This document shows, one piece after another, positions 9,080 through 18,452 of a stretch of 64,000 nt of DNA. The notes under the pieces were generated by a model. The model was not told the DNA's origin, searched no databases, and saw nothing but the letters and a program-made list of their open reading frames with translations. The number at the start of each line of letters is the position of its first letter. Position 1 is the stretch's first letter. The DNA is from an uncultured Lachnospiraceae bacterium (lineage in GTDB: Bacteria > Bacillota > Clostridia > Lachnospirales > Lachnospiraceae), in assembly GCA_902788035.1 (NCBI GenBank), contig CADAIL010000016.1, forward strand, positions 1 through 64,000. The letters run 5' to 3'. The translations under genes were made by a program, and so were the position numbers.

Positions 9080-9192
9080 TTGCCTGCCCCCTTGGAAAGT
9101 TATACAATGTAATTGTAATTATAGCATAACATTTGTTTTTTAACCTGATTTTCTTGCGGTCAAAAGTGATCGGGGACAAAGGAGGAACAATA

Positions 9193-11484
9193 ATGAAAAA
9201 GATTGCGTTCAACGATGCCTGGACCTGTAACAGTGAAGCAGTGACCCTGCCGCATGATGCGCAAATTAAAGAGAAGCGCAGCGGGACGACTTCGAGCGGA
9301 GGTCACGGCTACTTCCCCGGAGGGAAATATACATATGAAAAGACGTTTGAAGCCTCACGTGAGTGGGCGGGAAAGACTGTGCTTGTCGAGTTTGAGGGCG
9401 TGTACAAGAACGCCACTGTATCCCTGAACGGTCAGGAACTGTGCTTCCATGCCTACGGTTATACCAACTTTTTTGTAGAACTGAAGGGACTTGAATACGG
9501 GGAGGAGAACGTTTTGACGGTCGTGGCTGATAATTCGCAGCTCCCGAATTCGCGCTGGTACTCCGGCGCAGGTATCTACCGCCCGGTCTGGCTGTATGTG
9601 TGTGACCGGATCCTGCCCGAAAGCGTAAAGATCAGCACTGTGTGTATCGACCCCGCCGTCATCAGGATCCAGAGCCCCATTTCCGTGATGGCTGAGGTGG
9701 ATGGGGTCAGCGGCGAGGGCACAGAGATAAGACTGACTATTCCGAACGCAAAGCTTTGGTGCGCCGAAGAGCCATATCTCTACACTGCGAAAATCAGTGC
9801 AGGAGAGGATACCGTTGAGATCCCCTTCGGAATCAGAGAAATCTCCTGGTCCCAAAAGGGTCTGTTTATCAACGGTAAAGAGACCCTGCTTCGCGGCGGC
9901 TGCGTTCACCACGACAGCGGCATTCTTGGAGCTGCCACATATGATGAGAGTGAATACCGCCGGGTGAGGATACTCAAAGAGAACGGTTTTAATGCTATTC
10001 GTTCCGCCCATAATCCTGCATCCCGAGCCTTGATCGAGGCCTGCGACAGACTGGGCATGTACGTCATGGATGAGACTTTTGACATGTGGTATAACCGAAA
10101 GAATCCATACGATTACGGCATGGATTTTGAGAAGAACTGGGAAGCGGATACAGCGGCTATGGTGAACCGGGACTTCAATCATCCCTCGGTAATCCTCTAT
10201 TCCATCGGGAACGAAGTGGGAGAACCGGCGGAGGATAAAGGCCTGGATTACGCCAGGAAGATGATTGATCTGTGCCATGAACTGGATGCCACACGTCCTG
10301 TCACGTGCGGAGCTAACCTCATGATCATGAGCCGCTATGCTAAAGGAAAGGGCATCTATCAGGACGGAGAGCAGAAGACCGGAGATACGAAAAGCAATGA
10401 GGAAAAACCGGGGCAGAACGCATCCCTCATGTTCAATATCGTTGCCAGCTTCATGGGTTCCGGCATGAACAAGAGCGGCAACTCGAAGCAGGTGGATGCG
10501 CTTACGTCTCCGTTTTTGGACAGCCTCGACATTGCAGGCTATAACTATGCCTCCGGCCGATATCCGCTGGAAGAAAAAGCCCACCCGGAACGCGTGATTT
10601 TTGGTTCCGAGACATTTCCGCAGGACATTTGCAAAAACTGGGAGATGGTGACGAAGTACCCCTACGTGGTAGGTGATTTCATGTGGACTTCATGGGACTA
10701 TCTGGGTGAAGCCGGCCTCGGCGCCTGGAGTTACACCGGGGGTATGCCTTTCAACCGGCCGTATCCCTGGGTGCTGGCAGGAACAGGCGTGATCGATATC
10801 CTGGGAAATCCGGACGGCAGCTGCAAATATGCATCCACCGTCTGGGGGCTCACAGAGAATCCCGTCATCGCGGTCAGACCGGTGAATCATCCCGGCGTGC
10901 GTCCATCAAAATCTGTGTGGCGCGGCACCAATGCCATACCATCCTGGAGCTGGTCGAAATGCAAAGGAAACAAGGCGGTGGTGGAGGTCTACTCTAATCA
11001 AAAGAAGGTAGAGCTTTTCATCAATGGCATATCCGTCGGAAAGAAGCGCATTAAGGAATGCAAAGCTGTATTCAGGGTCAAATATCAGCCGGGAACGGTG
11101 ACCGCTGTATCTTACGACGCCGAAGGCAGGAAGACAGGCCGCAGTGAACTTAAGAGTGCACATGCCCCGCTGCAGATCATGGTACGTCCCGAGAAAGAGA
11201 CAGCAAAGCCCGGTGAAATCGTCTATGTTCCCGTGACACTGGAGGGCGCTAACGGTATCGTAGAATCGAACACCGACCGAAAACTCAAAGTCACTGTGGA
11301 GGGCGGTGAATTGCTTGCCTTCGGCTCTGCCAACCCATGTACTGAGGAAGAGTATCATGCCGGCAGTTTTACGACATATTACGGACGCGCGCTGGCGATT
11401 GTGCGCGCCGGGAATGAAGGTGTCGTTACACTGACCGCAGCGGATAACAATAAGAAGGGAACAGCCGAGATTAGAATCGTATGA
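9193..11484 (+). CDS. GH2-family beta-galactosidase/glycosidase
   Basis: A 763-residue glycoside hydrolase family 2 enzyme. Domains run as jelly-roll sugar-binding (1-130), immunoglobulin-like (130-210), TIM barrel (about 215-500) and C-terminal DUF4982/Ig-like modules. The acid/base is E341 in SIGNEVGEP and the nucleophile E473 in FGSETFP. No signal peptide is present, so it acts in the cytoplasm on imported oligosaccharides; substrate specificity (beta-galactoside, glucuronide or mannoside) is not settled. ATG 9193 follows GGAGGAACAATA. Its stop overlaps the next start in ATGA, beginning a tightly coupled four-gene run. Confidence 0.85.
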   Translation: MKKIAFNDAWTCNSEAVTLPHDAQIKEKRSGTTSSGGHGYFPGGKYTYEKTFEASREWAGKTVLVEFEGVYKNATVSLNGQELCFHAYGYTNFFVELKGLEYGEENVLTVVADNSQLPNSRWYSGAGIYRPVWLYVCDRILPESVKISTVCIDPAVIRIQSPISVMAEVDGVSGEGTEIRLTIPNAKLWCAEEPYLYTAKISAGEDTVEIPFGIREISWSQKGLFINGKETLLRGGCVHHDSGILGAATYDESEYRRVRILKENGFNAIRSAHNPASRALIEACDRLGMYVMDETFDMWYNRKNPYDYGMDFEKNWEADTAAMVNRDFNHPSVILYSIGNEVGEPAEDKGLDYARKMIDLCHELDATRPVTCGANLMIMSRYAKGKGIYQDGEQKTGDTKSNEEKPGQNASLMFNIVASFMGSGMNKSGNSKQVDALTSPFLDSLDIAGYNYASGRYPLEEKAHPERVIFGSETFPQDICKNWEMVTKYPYVVGDFMWTSWDYLGEAGLGAWSYTGGMPFNRPYPWVLAGTGVIDILGNPDGSCKYASTVWGLTENPVIAVRPVNHPGVRPSKSVWRGTNAIPSWSWSKCKGNKAVVEVYSNQKKVELFINGISVGKKRIKECKAVFRVKYQPGTVTAVSYDAEGRKTGRSELKSAHAPLQIMVRPEKETAKPGEIVYVPVTLEGANGIVESNTDRKLKVTVEGGELLAFGSANPCTEEEYHAGSFTTYYGRALAIVRAGNEGVVTLTAADNNKKGTAEIRIV

Positions 11485-12329
11485 GAGTTGTTAATCTGAT
11501 TGAAAATACGAAAGGGCATGATAGATGTGCGTATGCTCATGGTCTATCCTTTTATGTGGAGACTTCCAAACATAAGCTTCTGGTGGATCTCGGCCCCTCG
11601 GAGGCTGCGCTTCACAATGCGAAGGAGCTGGGAATTGATCTGACAAAGGTCGACACCGTGGTGCTAAGCCATGGGCATTATGATCATTCCGGCGGGATCA
11701 TGCCGTTTGTGAAGATAAATCCGGGTGCTGCAATTTACATGCAGGAGACCGCCGATGCGGATTATTATGCTGATGACGGCGAAGGCACAGAGGGCGAACG
11801 CTACAGGTACATCGGCATAGATAAGGCGATAGCAGGGTTGCCGCAAGCGGTAAAGATTCAGGGAGATCATAGAATAGATGATGAACTTGAACTGTTTACA
11901 ATTAAGGAGAGATCGCATGATCTGCCATTTACCAATAAAAGACTCCTGATAAAAGAAAACGGAGAGCTTAAAAGAGACGATTTTGTACATGAACAGTATC
12001 TTGTAATCAGCGAAGGGGATAAGAAGATCCTGATATCAGGCTGCGCGCATAACGGTATTCTCAGTATCTTGGATGCGTTTAAAGAGAAATACGGTGCGGA
12101 GCCGGACATGGTCATAAGCGGGTTCCATCTGATGAAGAAGACAGGATATACAGATGACGAGCTTCGGCAGATCATAAGTATAGGGACGGAACTTATGAGG
12201 TATTCCACAAAGTTCGTCACCTGTCATTGTACCGGGGAAACGGCTTATGAGACCATGAAAAACGTGCTGGGAGATCAGCTGCAATATGTGCATTCCGGGG
12301 AGAGTGTGGAAGTAAAGGGCTGGAGATGA
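11481..12329 (+). CDS. Metallo-beta-lactamase-fold hydrolase
   Basis: A 282-residue MBL-fold protein with the zinc motif in VLSHGHYDHSGG and later metal ligands in ISGCAHNGIL and TCHCTGE. This pattern is that of the dihydropterin-phosphate-synthase-like/YfcI-type MBL subgroup (TatD-unrelated), not of beta-lactamases. The reaction is unknown. It overlaps the GH2 stop and the following ChrA start by four bases each, implying translational coupling with a sugar hydrolase and a chromate-type transporter, an odd combination. Confidence 0.75.
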   Translation: MRVVNLIENTKGHDRCAYAHGLSFYVETSKHKLLVDLGPSEAALHNAKELGIDLTKVDTVVLSHGHYDHSGGIMPFVKINPGAAIYMQETADADYYADDGEGTEGERYRYIGIDKAIAGLPQAVKIQGDHRIDDELELFTIKERSHDLPFTNKRLLIKENGELKRDDFVHEQYLVISEGDKKILISGCAHNGILSILDAFKEKYGAEPDMVISGFHLMKKTGYTDDELRQIISIGTELMRYSTKFVTCHCTGETAYETMKNVLGDQLQYVHSGESVEVKGWR

Positions 12330-12889
12330 ATATACTGGCGGATCTTTTTTTGACATTTGCGAAGATCGGATGCTTCACCTTCGGCGGGGGCTATGCCATG
12401 ATCGCGCTGATCGAGGATGCCTGCGTTGAAAAGAAAAAGTGGATCTCGCATGACGATATGATGAATGTGGCTGTCATAGCGGAGTCCACGCCCGGACCGA
12501 TCGCAATCAACTGTGCTACGTTTGTCGGCTATCGTCAGGGCGGGTTTATGGGCGCTGTCGCGGCGACTGTCGGTATGGTCCTGCCATCGTTTCTGATCAT
12601 CTTTGTCGTCTCCCAATTCATAGACCACTTTCTGGAAATCGGATGGGTCCACAGTGCCTTTATGGGCATCAAGCTGGCGGTCGGAATTCTGATTCTGGAC
12701 GCGGGGCTCACGATGCTCAAAAAGATGAAGAAAAAACCCTTCCGGATAGCGATCGTCATCGCGTCACTTGCGGCTATGATGATCATCAATGTCTTTGCGC
12801 TTCATATTTCCACCATCACGCTGATGGTGACTGCGGCCTTTGTCAGTCTGGCTGCATTTGCAGCAGGGAGAGGGGGAGAGGCAGGATGA
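12326..12889 (+). CDS. Chromate transporter family, N-terminal-type half
   Basis: A 187-residue short CHR protein with about five membrane segments. It opens with LTFAKIGCFTFGGGYAMI (residues shown start near 9) and contains the family motif ESTPGPIAINCATFVGYR. Short CHR proteins work as pairs of oppositely oriented halves, and the second half follows with a four-base overlap. The family includes chromate exporters, but many members in anaerobes have no shown link to chromate. The substrate is therefore open. Confidence 0.85.
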   Translation: MNILADLFLTFAKIGCFTFGGGYAMIALIEDACVEKKKWISHDDMMNVAVIAESTPGPIAINCATFVGYRQGGFMGAVAATVGMVLPSFLIIFVVSQFIDHFLEIGWVHSAFMGIKLAVGILILDAGLTMLKKMKKKPFRIAIVIASLAAMMIINVFALHISTITLMVTAAFVSLAAFAAGRGGEAG

Positions 12890-13434
12890 GCTACCTGGAA
12901 TTATTGTGGGGATTCCTCAAGGTCGGTTTCTTTGCATTCGGCGGAGCATACGGCGCAATTCCGCTCATCAGGGACGTGATCCTGTCCTATGGATGGCTGA
13001 GTGATGACGAGCTGACCTATATGATCGCCGTGAGTGAGAGCACACCGGGACCAATCATGGTCAATCTGGCCACGTATGTGGGAAGCAGCAAGGCAGGACT
13101 GCCCGGAGCGCTGCTTGCCACACTTGCGGTCGTTCTCCCGTCATTTTTTATTATTCTTCTTGTGATGGCTGTCCTGAAGAATGCTGTCAAGAATAAATAT
13201 GTGCAGGCCGTGCTGCAGGGCCTTAAGCCCTGCATGATCGGCATTGTCCTTGCGACAGGCATCTATATGATCCTTCATAACTGCGCGGTCGATGCCGCAC
13301 CGGATCTTAAGAGCATCGCAGTCACGGCAATTTTGTTCCTTGTGTTTTATGGCAGCAGAGTTGCGCTGAAAAAGAAGATTTCGCCCATACTGTTGATCGT
13401 GATTTCCGCGGCGGTTGGGATTATTGTTTTCTAG
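12886..13434 (+). CDS. Chromate transporter family, second half
   Basis: A 182-residue short CHR protein, partner of the preceding gene, with FLKVGFFAFGGAYGAIPLI near the N terminus and ESTPGPIMVNLATYVG as family motif. The start at 12886 overlaps the upstream stop (ATGA); the frame extends upstream to 12643 but only as the shadow of the first half. Four to five hydrophobic segments are visible. Together the two halves equal one full-length ChrA. It ends the GH2 operon eight bases before a convergent gene. Confidence 0.85.
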   Translation: MSYLELLWGFLKVGFFAFGGAYGAIPLIRDVILSYGWLSDDELTYMIAVSESTPGPIMVNLATYVGSSKAGLPGALLATLAVVLPSFFIILLVMAVLKNAVKNKYVQAVLQGLKPCMIGIVLATGIYMILHNCAVDAAPDLKSIAVTAILFLVFYGSRVALKKKISPILLIVISAAVGIIVF

Positions 13435-13442
13435 ACCGGTCT

Positions 13443-14042
13443 TTATTTGGCACCGGAATAGTATTCCATCTCGATCTCTGTCTTCTCGATCAGCACTGTA
13501 TTCTGATTAAGTTCTTTGATGATTTCATCCGCAGCCTCATAGACTGTAGCCTCATCCGCGGCATCAAAGTAGCAGACCAGTGTATATTCGTGCGTCGGTG
13601 TGCCGGTCTCGTCAGTCCATGAGCCGGTCGCGTCCTGCAGCGTATAACCGTCAAAATACTTGAGGCAGATCTGATCAACAATATTCATGGCTTCCTCATT
13701 GGTATGCTCCGGCTTATATGTGTCCTTGTCGTTCGTGCCGACATACATGACGTACTGCGCAGCTGTATCCCGTGAGTGCGCCTGTGCGTCTTCCGCTTCT
13801 GTATCCGGCGTGGCTGCAACCGAAGCAGTATCTAACGGGGTTTCCGCGGATGCATTATCGAGCGCGGTTTCCATGGAAGCGGTATCCAGCGGGGTCTCCA
13901 CGGATGCGGTTTCCTGTACGGCTTCCAGTGCCGGCACTGCCTGAGCGGCTTTCATCTGCATCATATTTGCAATGCTGGCTATTGAGCAGATAAGACTCAC
14001 GACCGAAATTACCATAGCAATGATTCCTGTTTTCTTTGACAT
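13443..14042 (-). CDS. Membrane-anchored protein with degenerate repeat stalk
   Basis: A 199-residue protein of unknown function. An N-terminal hydrophobic segment (IIAMVISVVSLICSIASIAN) acts as membrane anchor or uncleaved signal. Residues about 45-85 form a low-complexity stalk made of repeats of the type ETPLDTASMETALDNAS, rich in Thr, Ala and Ser. The C-terminal 110 residues form a compact domain (YVMYVGTNDKDTYKPE to EIEMEYYSGAK) that is probably extracellular. GGAGGAGAAAAAAC precedes the ATG. It is convergent with the ChrA operon and has no evident partner. Confidence 0.6.
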   Translation of the reverse strand: MSKKTGIIAMVISVVSLICSIASIANMMQMKAAQAVPALEAVQETASVETPLDTASMETALDNASAETPLDTASVAATPDTEAEDAQAHSRDTAAQYVMYVGTNDKDTYKPEHTNEEAMNIVDQICLKYFDGYTLQDATGSWTDETGTPTHEYTLVCYFDAADEATVYEAADEIIKELNQNTVLIEKTEIEMEYYSGAK

Positions 14043-14465
14043 GTTTTTTCTCCTCCTTATTGAGAATTCCCTGCGAATTGACGTGTACCTGTAGTGTGGG
14101 ACAGATATACTCAGGTTTATACGCGGGAAGGATATTACTTAGTATTGTAATGCAGTATTTGTGTTTTGCGCTACCTTTATTTTGCCACCTGCCAAAGAGA
14201 GTATTATCCCGTTAATGTCATGGGGTGTTACTTTTTTAGTAGCCTTTCTTAATAAATATGCATATAATTTATCTCAGTGGGAGAAGCCGCGCACAGAGTT
14301 AACCGAATCCCGCGCCAAGTCTCGCGGGCGAGACTTGAATAGGCTGTGTCACTGACGGAATATGACGCTGATAGGCTATAACACTTACGGGCTATGCTGC
14401 CGATGGACTATATTGCTATATATAGAGGAACAAAATCAGGATATTCAGATAAAGGAGGATTTATC
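14043..14465. other. Intergenic region with dispersed palindrome
   Basis: No gene is seen. The stretch includes one member of the dispersed palindrome family (CAAGTCTCGC...GCGAGACTTG at 14316-14337), preceded by CGAATCCCGCG and by TTTATCTCAGTGGGAGAAG near 14268, a motif shared with 46174 and 55140. Confidence 0.5.
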
Positions 14466-14687
14466 ATGAAAAAACTGTTGGAGTTTGGTAACCGCTATGC
14501 CGGAGAAAGTACATGGAAAGATTTTGCGATGGTAAAATTCTGCCTGTTCTCGATGGGGCTTATTGCCGGGATCTTTGTTCCCGAAAAGCATAAAAGGGCT
14601 GCCATCGGAGGCGCGGCAGCGGTGTTTGCAGCTACATATATTCCGCTGATGACAAAAGTTTTTCGGTTGGCATTCAGAAAAGACTAA
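14466..14687 (+). CDS. Small two-segment membrane protein
   Basis: A 73-residue protein with two hydrophobic segments (MVKFCLFSMGLIAGIFVP and AAIGGAAAVFAATYIPLM) joined by a basic turn (EKHKRA). Similar small Clostridia proteins carry the automatic label 'permease of phosphate ABC transporter', which is not supported by any transporter feature. ATG 14466 follows AAGGAGGATTTATC, a strong site; the frame upstream to 14394 lacks one. It sits 40 bases ahead of a CPBP protease and may be co-transcribed with it. Confidence 0.65.
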   Translation: MKKLLEFGNRYAGESTWKDFAMVKFCLFSMGLIAGIFVPEKHKRAAIGGAAAVFAATYIPLMTKVFRLAFRKD

Positions 14688-14727
14688 AACTTATATACCC
14701 AATTTATAAAAGAGCTGGGACAAGGAT

Positions 14728-15567
14728 ATGGAACAGAAAAAAGTCAGAGAACATAAAATTATTGATTCACATCCGATTATTGGCAGCATCCTTTTTGTGC
14801 TGATTATGTATATTCCTGTCAATCTGGTAGTGGGAGTATTGAATGTGCCGCTGTCCATGGTCCTCCCCGGATATCCTCAGTCGGGTCCGGTCGGGATCAT
14901 AGCGGGATTCCTGCTCGGTGTTTTTATCTACCGACGGTGGTTCCGCCCGGATGCGGAAAGCCTCATAAAAGGCGGGAACATGAAACCGATGGGGCGCTTC
15001 ATACTCATGTTCGTCGTCTACTGGATCGTGTCAGAGGCTGCAGGCGTGTTTTTGGACGGTACCAAACTTGGCTTGCCGTCATTTGCATATGTCTGCACAG
15101 CCATCACTGCCGGTTTTATAGAAGAGCTTCTTTTCAGAGGATTGTTCATCGCTCCGATGCTGCGAAAGAATCTGGATAAAAAACGAATAATGACCGCTCT
15201 GCTTATTTCTGCCGCCGTGTTCGGTCTTGTACATGGATCCAATATTCTTGCAGGAGCTCCTGTCGACAGTAGTATTATGCAGGTCGGATCATCATTTGCA
15301 CTGGGAATTGTATTTGGAGCGGTTTTCTTATGCACAGGCAACCTCTTGATGCCGGCTCTGCTTCATACACTGCATGATATTATAGCCTTCAGCAACATCG
15401 GCGCAACAACGGAGCAGGGGGTCATAGCACAGGGTGTTACACTCGGAAGCTGGATCGATCTGGCTGCTTGCACGGTGTTCGCAATCTGTGTGATTTTGTA
15501 TCTGAAGAAGGAATCCGTGATGGGCGATGTGCTGCGCCTGTGGAAGGGGAAGTGGCACGCAGCTTGA
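14728..15567 (+). CDS. CPBP-family intramembrane metalloprotease
   Basis: A 279-residue, eight-segment membrane protein of the CPBP (CaaX protease/bacteriocin-processing, Abi) family. The conserved motif 1 is FIEELLFRGLF (EExxxR) at about residues 130-140, motif 2 has the FGLVHG histidine, and a third His lies in LLHTLHDII. These residues form the predicted metal site within the membrane. Family members cleave prenylated proteins or process peptides, or give self-immunity; no bacteriocin gene is adjacent, so the role is open. Confidence 0.8.
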   Translation: MEQKKVREHKIIDSHPIIGSILFVLIMYIPVNLVVGVLNVPLSMVLPGYPQSGPVGIIAGFLLGVFIYRRWFRPDAESLIKGGNMKPMGRFILMFVVYWIVSEAAGVFLDGTKLGLPSFAYVCTAITAGFIEELLFRGLFIAPMLRKNLDKKRIMTALLISAAVFGLVHGSNILAGAPVDSSIMQVGSSFALGIVFGAVFLCTGNLLMPALLHTLHDIIAFSNIGATTEQGVIAQGVTLGSWIDLAACTVFAICVILYLKKESVMGDVLRLWKGKWHAA

Positions 15568-15615
15568 GGATCCGGATCCTGACAAAGCGATGTGTTGACC
15601 GGAAAGGAGATACAC

Positions 15616-16224
15616 TTGAATCAAAAGGAAAGAATGCTGGCAGGCCTGCCTTATAAGGCCTGGCTGGATGGGCTCGCTGAGGAGCGGCTGGAGAATAAAA
15701 AGCGCATATATAAATATAATAATCTCCCGCCTGAGGCTGAAAAGGAGCAGGAGGAGCTCATTAAGGAGATCCTTGGAAAAACGGGCGAGAACGTGCATAT
15801 CGAGGCACCGTTCCACTGCGACTACGGGTATAATATTGAGGTCGGAGAGAACTTTTTCGCGAACTATAATCTGACAGTCCTCGATGTCGGCAAAGTGAGG
15901 ATCGGAAAAAACGCTCAGATTGCCCCGAACGTCTCGATTTATACGGCCGGGCATCCGATTCATCCGGAGTCGCGCAATTCAGGTTATGAGTACGGGATAG
16001 AAGTTACGATTGGTGATAATGTGTGGATTGGCGGCAACGTTTGTATAATGCCCGGCGTGACAGTGGGCGACAATGTCGTGATTGGAGCCGGCAGCGTGGT
16101 CACCAAGGATATCCCCGACAGTGTTATCGCCGTCGGGAATCCCTGCAGGGTCGTCCGCGCGATTACTGACGATGACCGGGATTTCTACTACAGGGACAGA
16201 AGGTTTGACGTTGATGACTATTGA
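15616..16224 (+). CDS. Maltose/galactoside-type sugar O-acetyltransferase
   Basis: A 202-residue hexapeptide-repeat acetyltransferase. The N-terminal Mac domain (ERMLAGLPYKAWLDGLAEE) is followed by a left-handed beta-helix with catalytic His in IYTAGHPIHPE and terminal repeats IGDNVWIGGNVCIMPGVTVG. It moves acetyl from acetyl-CoA to a sugar hydroxyl in the cytoplasm. I choose TTG 15616, six bases after GGAG in AAAGGAGATACAC; an upstream GTG (15592) is possible but has no site. Length matches LacA/Maa (about 185-205). A 31-bp tandem repeat begins at its stop codon. Confidence 0.8.
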   Translation: MNQKERMLAGLPYKAWLDGLAEERLENKKRIYKYNNLPPEAEKEQEELIKEILGKTGENVHIEAPFHCDYGYNIEVGENFFANYNLTVLDVGKVRIGKNAQIAPNVSIYTAGHPIHPESRNSGYEYGIEVTIGDNVWIGGNVCIMPGVTVGDNVVIGAGSVVTKDIPDSVIAVGNPCRVVRAITDDDRDFYYRDRRFDVDDY

Positions 16225-16358
16225 GGGACGATTTTGTTCACGTGATGGTGAGTTGGGGACGGTTCTTTTCGCATGATGGTGAGTTGGGGATGGTTCTGTT
16301 CACGTGACGGTGAGTTGGGGACAGTTCTTTTCACGTGATGACTGTTAGGGAGACGGTT
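16222..16358. repeat. 31-bp tandem repeat between acetyltransferase and mnmA
   Basis: The phrase GAGTTGGGG recurs at 16250, 16281 and 16312, an exact 31-base period, with degenerate units either side. Each unit holds a CACGTGA/CGCATGA-like block and GGGGACGGTTCT. The same GGGGACGG phrase recurs as a perfect hairpin at 23106-23134, suggesting one family of small intergenic elements. Confidence 0.8.
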
Positions 16359-16419
16359 CTTCTTCGTAAGATTTTCGGGTGGAAGAACCGTCATTCCATT
16401 TAGAAAGGAAACATTTTTC

Positions 16420-17496
16420 ATGAAAAAAGTAATTATCGGGATGTCGGGAGGCGTCGACAGCGCTGTGGCTGCCTATCTTCTAAAACAGGCTGGATATGAT
16501 GTTGTGGGCGTTACGCTGCGAACATGGGCAGGCACGGAGGGGCAGGAAAGCCGCTGCTGTGAGATCGATGATGCCAGGCGGACAGCGTACACAATCGGTA
16601 TTCCCTATTACGCCTTTAACTGCGTATCTGATTTTGAGAGTAAGGTGGTGGAGCCTTTCGTGCAGGACTACCTTTGCGGCAGGACTCCGAATCCGTGTGT
16701 CGTATGTAATCGGGAGATTAAATGGGAGCGGCTTCTATATCATGCCGATGTTCTTAAAGCGGACTTCGTAGCCACAGGTCACTATGCTTCTGTTGTCAAG
16801 CTTGAAAACGGAAGATATACAGTCCGTAAGGCATCCCATTCCGAGAAGGACCAGACATATATGCTCTATCGCCTGACACAGGAGCAGCTGTCAAGAACTC
16901 TTATGCCGCTCGGTGAGTATTCCAAGGCGGAGGTCAGGGAGATCGCCGCAAAAGCGGGGATCGAGGTCGCGTCAAAACCCGATTCACAGGAGATCTGTTT
17001 TGTTACCGACGGTGACTATGCGGATTTTATCATTAACCATGAAAATGGAGCAGTGCCCGGTGAAGGAAATTATGTCGACGAGTCCGGAAACATCCTGGGC
17101 AGACACAAAGGAATCATTCACTACACCGTCGGCCAACGCAAGGGACTTGGCGTGGCCTTTGGCCACCCTATGTACATAAAAGAGATACGCGCTGACAAAA
17201 ACGAGATTGTGCTGAGCGACCTGGAACAGACTTGCAGAGAAATTCTATGCAGAGGCATGAATTTCATGAGCATACCTGAACCTCTTGCGGGTGAAGAGAT
17301 CCGCTGTCAGGTCAAAGTGAGGTATCGCAACTATGGCCAGGAGGCGCTGCTCACAAAAGTCGGCGAGGACCTGTTTAAAGTGTCATTTGACGAGCCTGTG
17401 AGATTTGCAGCTCCCGGACAGTCCGCTGTGTTCTATGATGATAATGACTGCCTTATAGGCGGCGGTTTCATATCGGAACTGGTTTTGCGCGGGTAG
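16420..17496 (+). CDS. mnmA: tRNA 2-thiouridine(34) synthase
   Basis: A 358-residue MnmA (TrmU). It thiolates U34 of Lys, Glu and Gln tRNAs using ATP and sulfur passed from a cysteine desulfurase. The PP-loop is GMSGGVDSAVAAYLL (residues about 5-19). The catalytic cysteines are in NPCVVCNREIKW and SQEICFV, and the conserved GQRKGLGV lies in the central domain. Full length, typical start MKKVIIGMSGG with AAAGGAAAC upstream. It stands alone between a repeat cluster and a convergent gene that ends three bases away. Confidence 0.95.
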   Translation: MKKVIIGMSGGVDSAVAAYLLKQAGYDVVGVTLRTWAGTEGQESRCCEIDDARRTAYTIGIPYYAFNCVSDFESKVVEPFVQDYLCGRTPNPCVVCNREIKWERLLYHADVLKADFVATGHYASVVKLENGRYTVRKASHSEKDQTYMLYRLTQEQLSRTLMPLGEYSKAEVREIAAKAGIEVASKPDSQEICFVTDGDYADFIINHENGAVPGEGNYVDESGNILGRHKGIIHYTVGQRKGLGVAFGHPMYIKEIRADKNEIVLSDLEQTCREILCRGMNFMSIPEPLAGEEIRCQVKVRYRNYGQEALLTKVGEDLFKVSFDEPVRFAAPGQSAVFYDDNDCLIGGGFISELVLRG

Positions 17497-17498
17497 TA

Positions 17499-18401
17499 TC
17501 AGAAAAAGCAGTCTATGCCATGATCAAGGAATGCTTTTTGGTACTCAATCAGGTCTTCAGGATGAAGGGCTGTAACTCCGGTCAACTCGTAGTCTCTGTT
17601 TAAGAATTCATATTTGCGCTCGCCCATCTGGTGGAAGGGCAGGAGTTGAACGCGAGTAAGCCCGATATCATGGAGAAGCTTAGACATCCCCTCTGCGTCC
17701 GACAGCTCAGAATTGAAGGTGGGAATTACCGGAACTCTGGGTAAGATGTTGAGACCCATCTTCTGCGCCCACTGAAGGTTTTTAAGTATAAGTTCATTGC
17801 CTGCGCCGGTTCCGGTCTTGTGCTTTTCGGAGTCATAGTGCTTCACGTCGAAGAGCAGAAGATTGAATAGCGGCGCAAGCCTGTGAAAGATTTCTTCTCC
17901 CACACAGCCGGTGGTCTCGATCGCTGTGTGGATTCTTTTTTCTTTGAGACGAAGAATCAGCGCTTCCACAAAGTCCGGCTGCATCATTCCCTCTCCGCCG
18001 GAGATGGTCACTCCTCCGCCGGACTCTTCATAGAAATCAATATCCTGCATACAGACATCAACCACTTCATCAATTGTCTTATATTCCCCTTCATTTGTCA
18101 GAGCGCGGCCGGGGCAGCCCTGCACACAGGTCAGACATCCGGTACACTTATTGAAATCAATATGGATTCTTCCGTCTTCCGCTTGTGTGATTGCCTTCAC
18201 GGGGCAGGTGCCTGCACACTTTCTGCAGTGCTTGCAGTTGTCACTGTGGTACATGATCTGTACCCCGGAGAGCTGCGATTCAGGGTTGGAGCACCACCTG
18301 CAGCGGAGCGGACATCCTTTCAGGAAGACGGTGGTGCGAACGCCGGGTCCGTCGTGGATCGAGAACTTCTGAATATTAAATACAATACCTTTCATTTCCA
18401 T
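17499..18401 (-). CDS. Glycyl radical enzyme activase
   Basis: A 300-residue radical SAM activase of the PflA/YbiY type with an extra ferredoxin insert. The SAM cluster motif is GCPLRCRWCSNPE (CxxxCxxC). Two further [4Fe-4S] motifs follow: CKHCRKCAGTCP and CTGCLTCVQGCP, normal in activases of non-PFL glycyl radical enzymes. It would install the glycyl radical on the enzyme encoded divergently at 19781-22192; no other candidate partner is nearby, while class III RNR has its own NrdG. The intervening 1.4 kb is filled with repeats. Confidence 0.88.
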   Translation of the reverse strand: MEMKGIVFNIQKFSIHDGPGVRTTVFLKGCPLRCRWCSNPESQLSGVQIMYHSDNCKHCRKCAGTCPVKAITQAEDGRIHIDFNKCTGCLTCVQGCPGRALTNEGEYKTIDEVVDVCMQDIDFYEESGGGVTISGGEGMMQPDFVEALILRLKEKRIHTAIETTGCVGEEIFHRLAPLFNLLLFDVKHYDSEKHKTGTGAGNELILKNLQWAQKMGLNILPRVPVIPTFNSELSDAEGMSKLLHDIGLTRVQLLPFHQMGERKYEFLNRDYELTGVTALHPEDLIEYQKAFLDHGIDCFF

Positions 18402-18452
18402 AATATTAGTTTCCTCTTATAAAAATCATGTAAAGTGCCTCGGCGTAGATCA

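Noticed and set aside
9355..10584. 409-residue minus-strand frame
   Set aside because: Antisense to the GH2 gene, whose catalytic residues and domains are intact.
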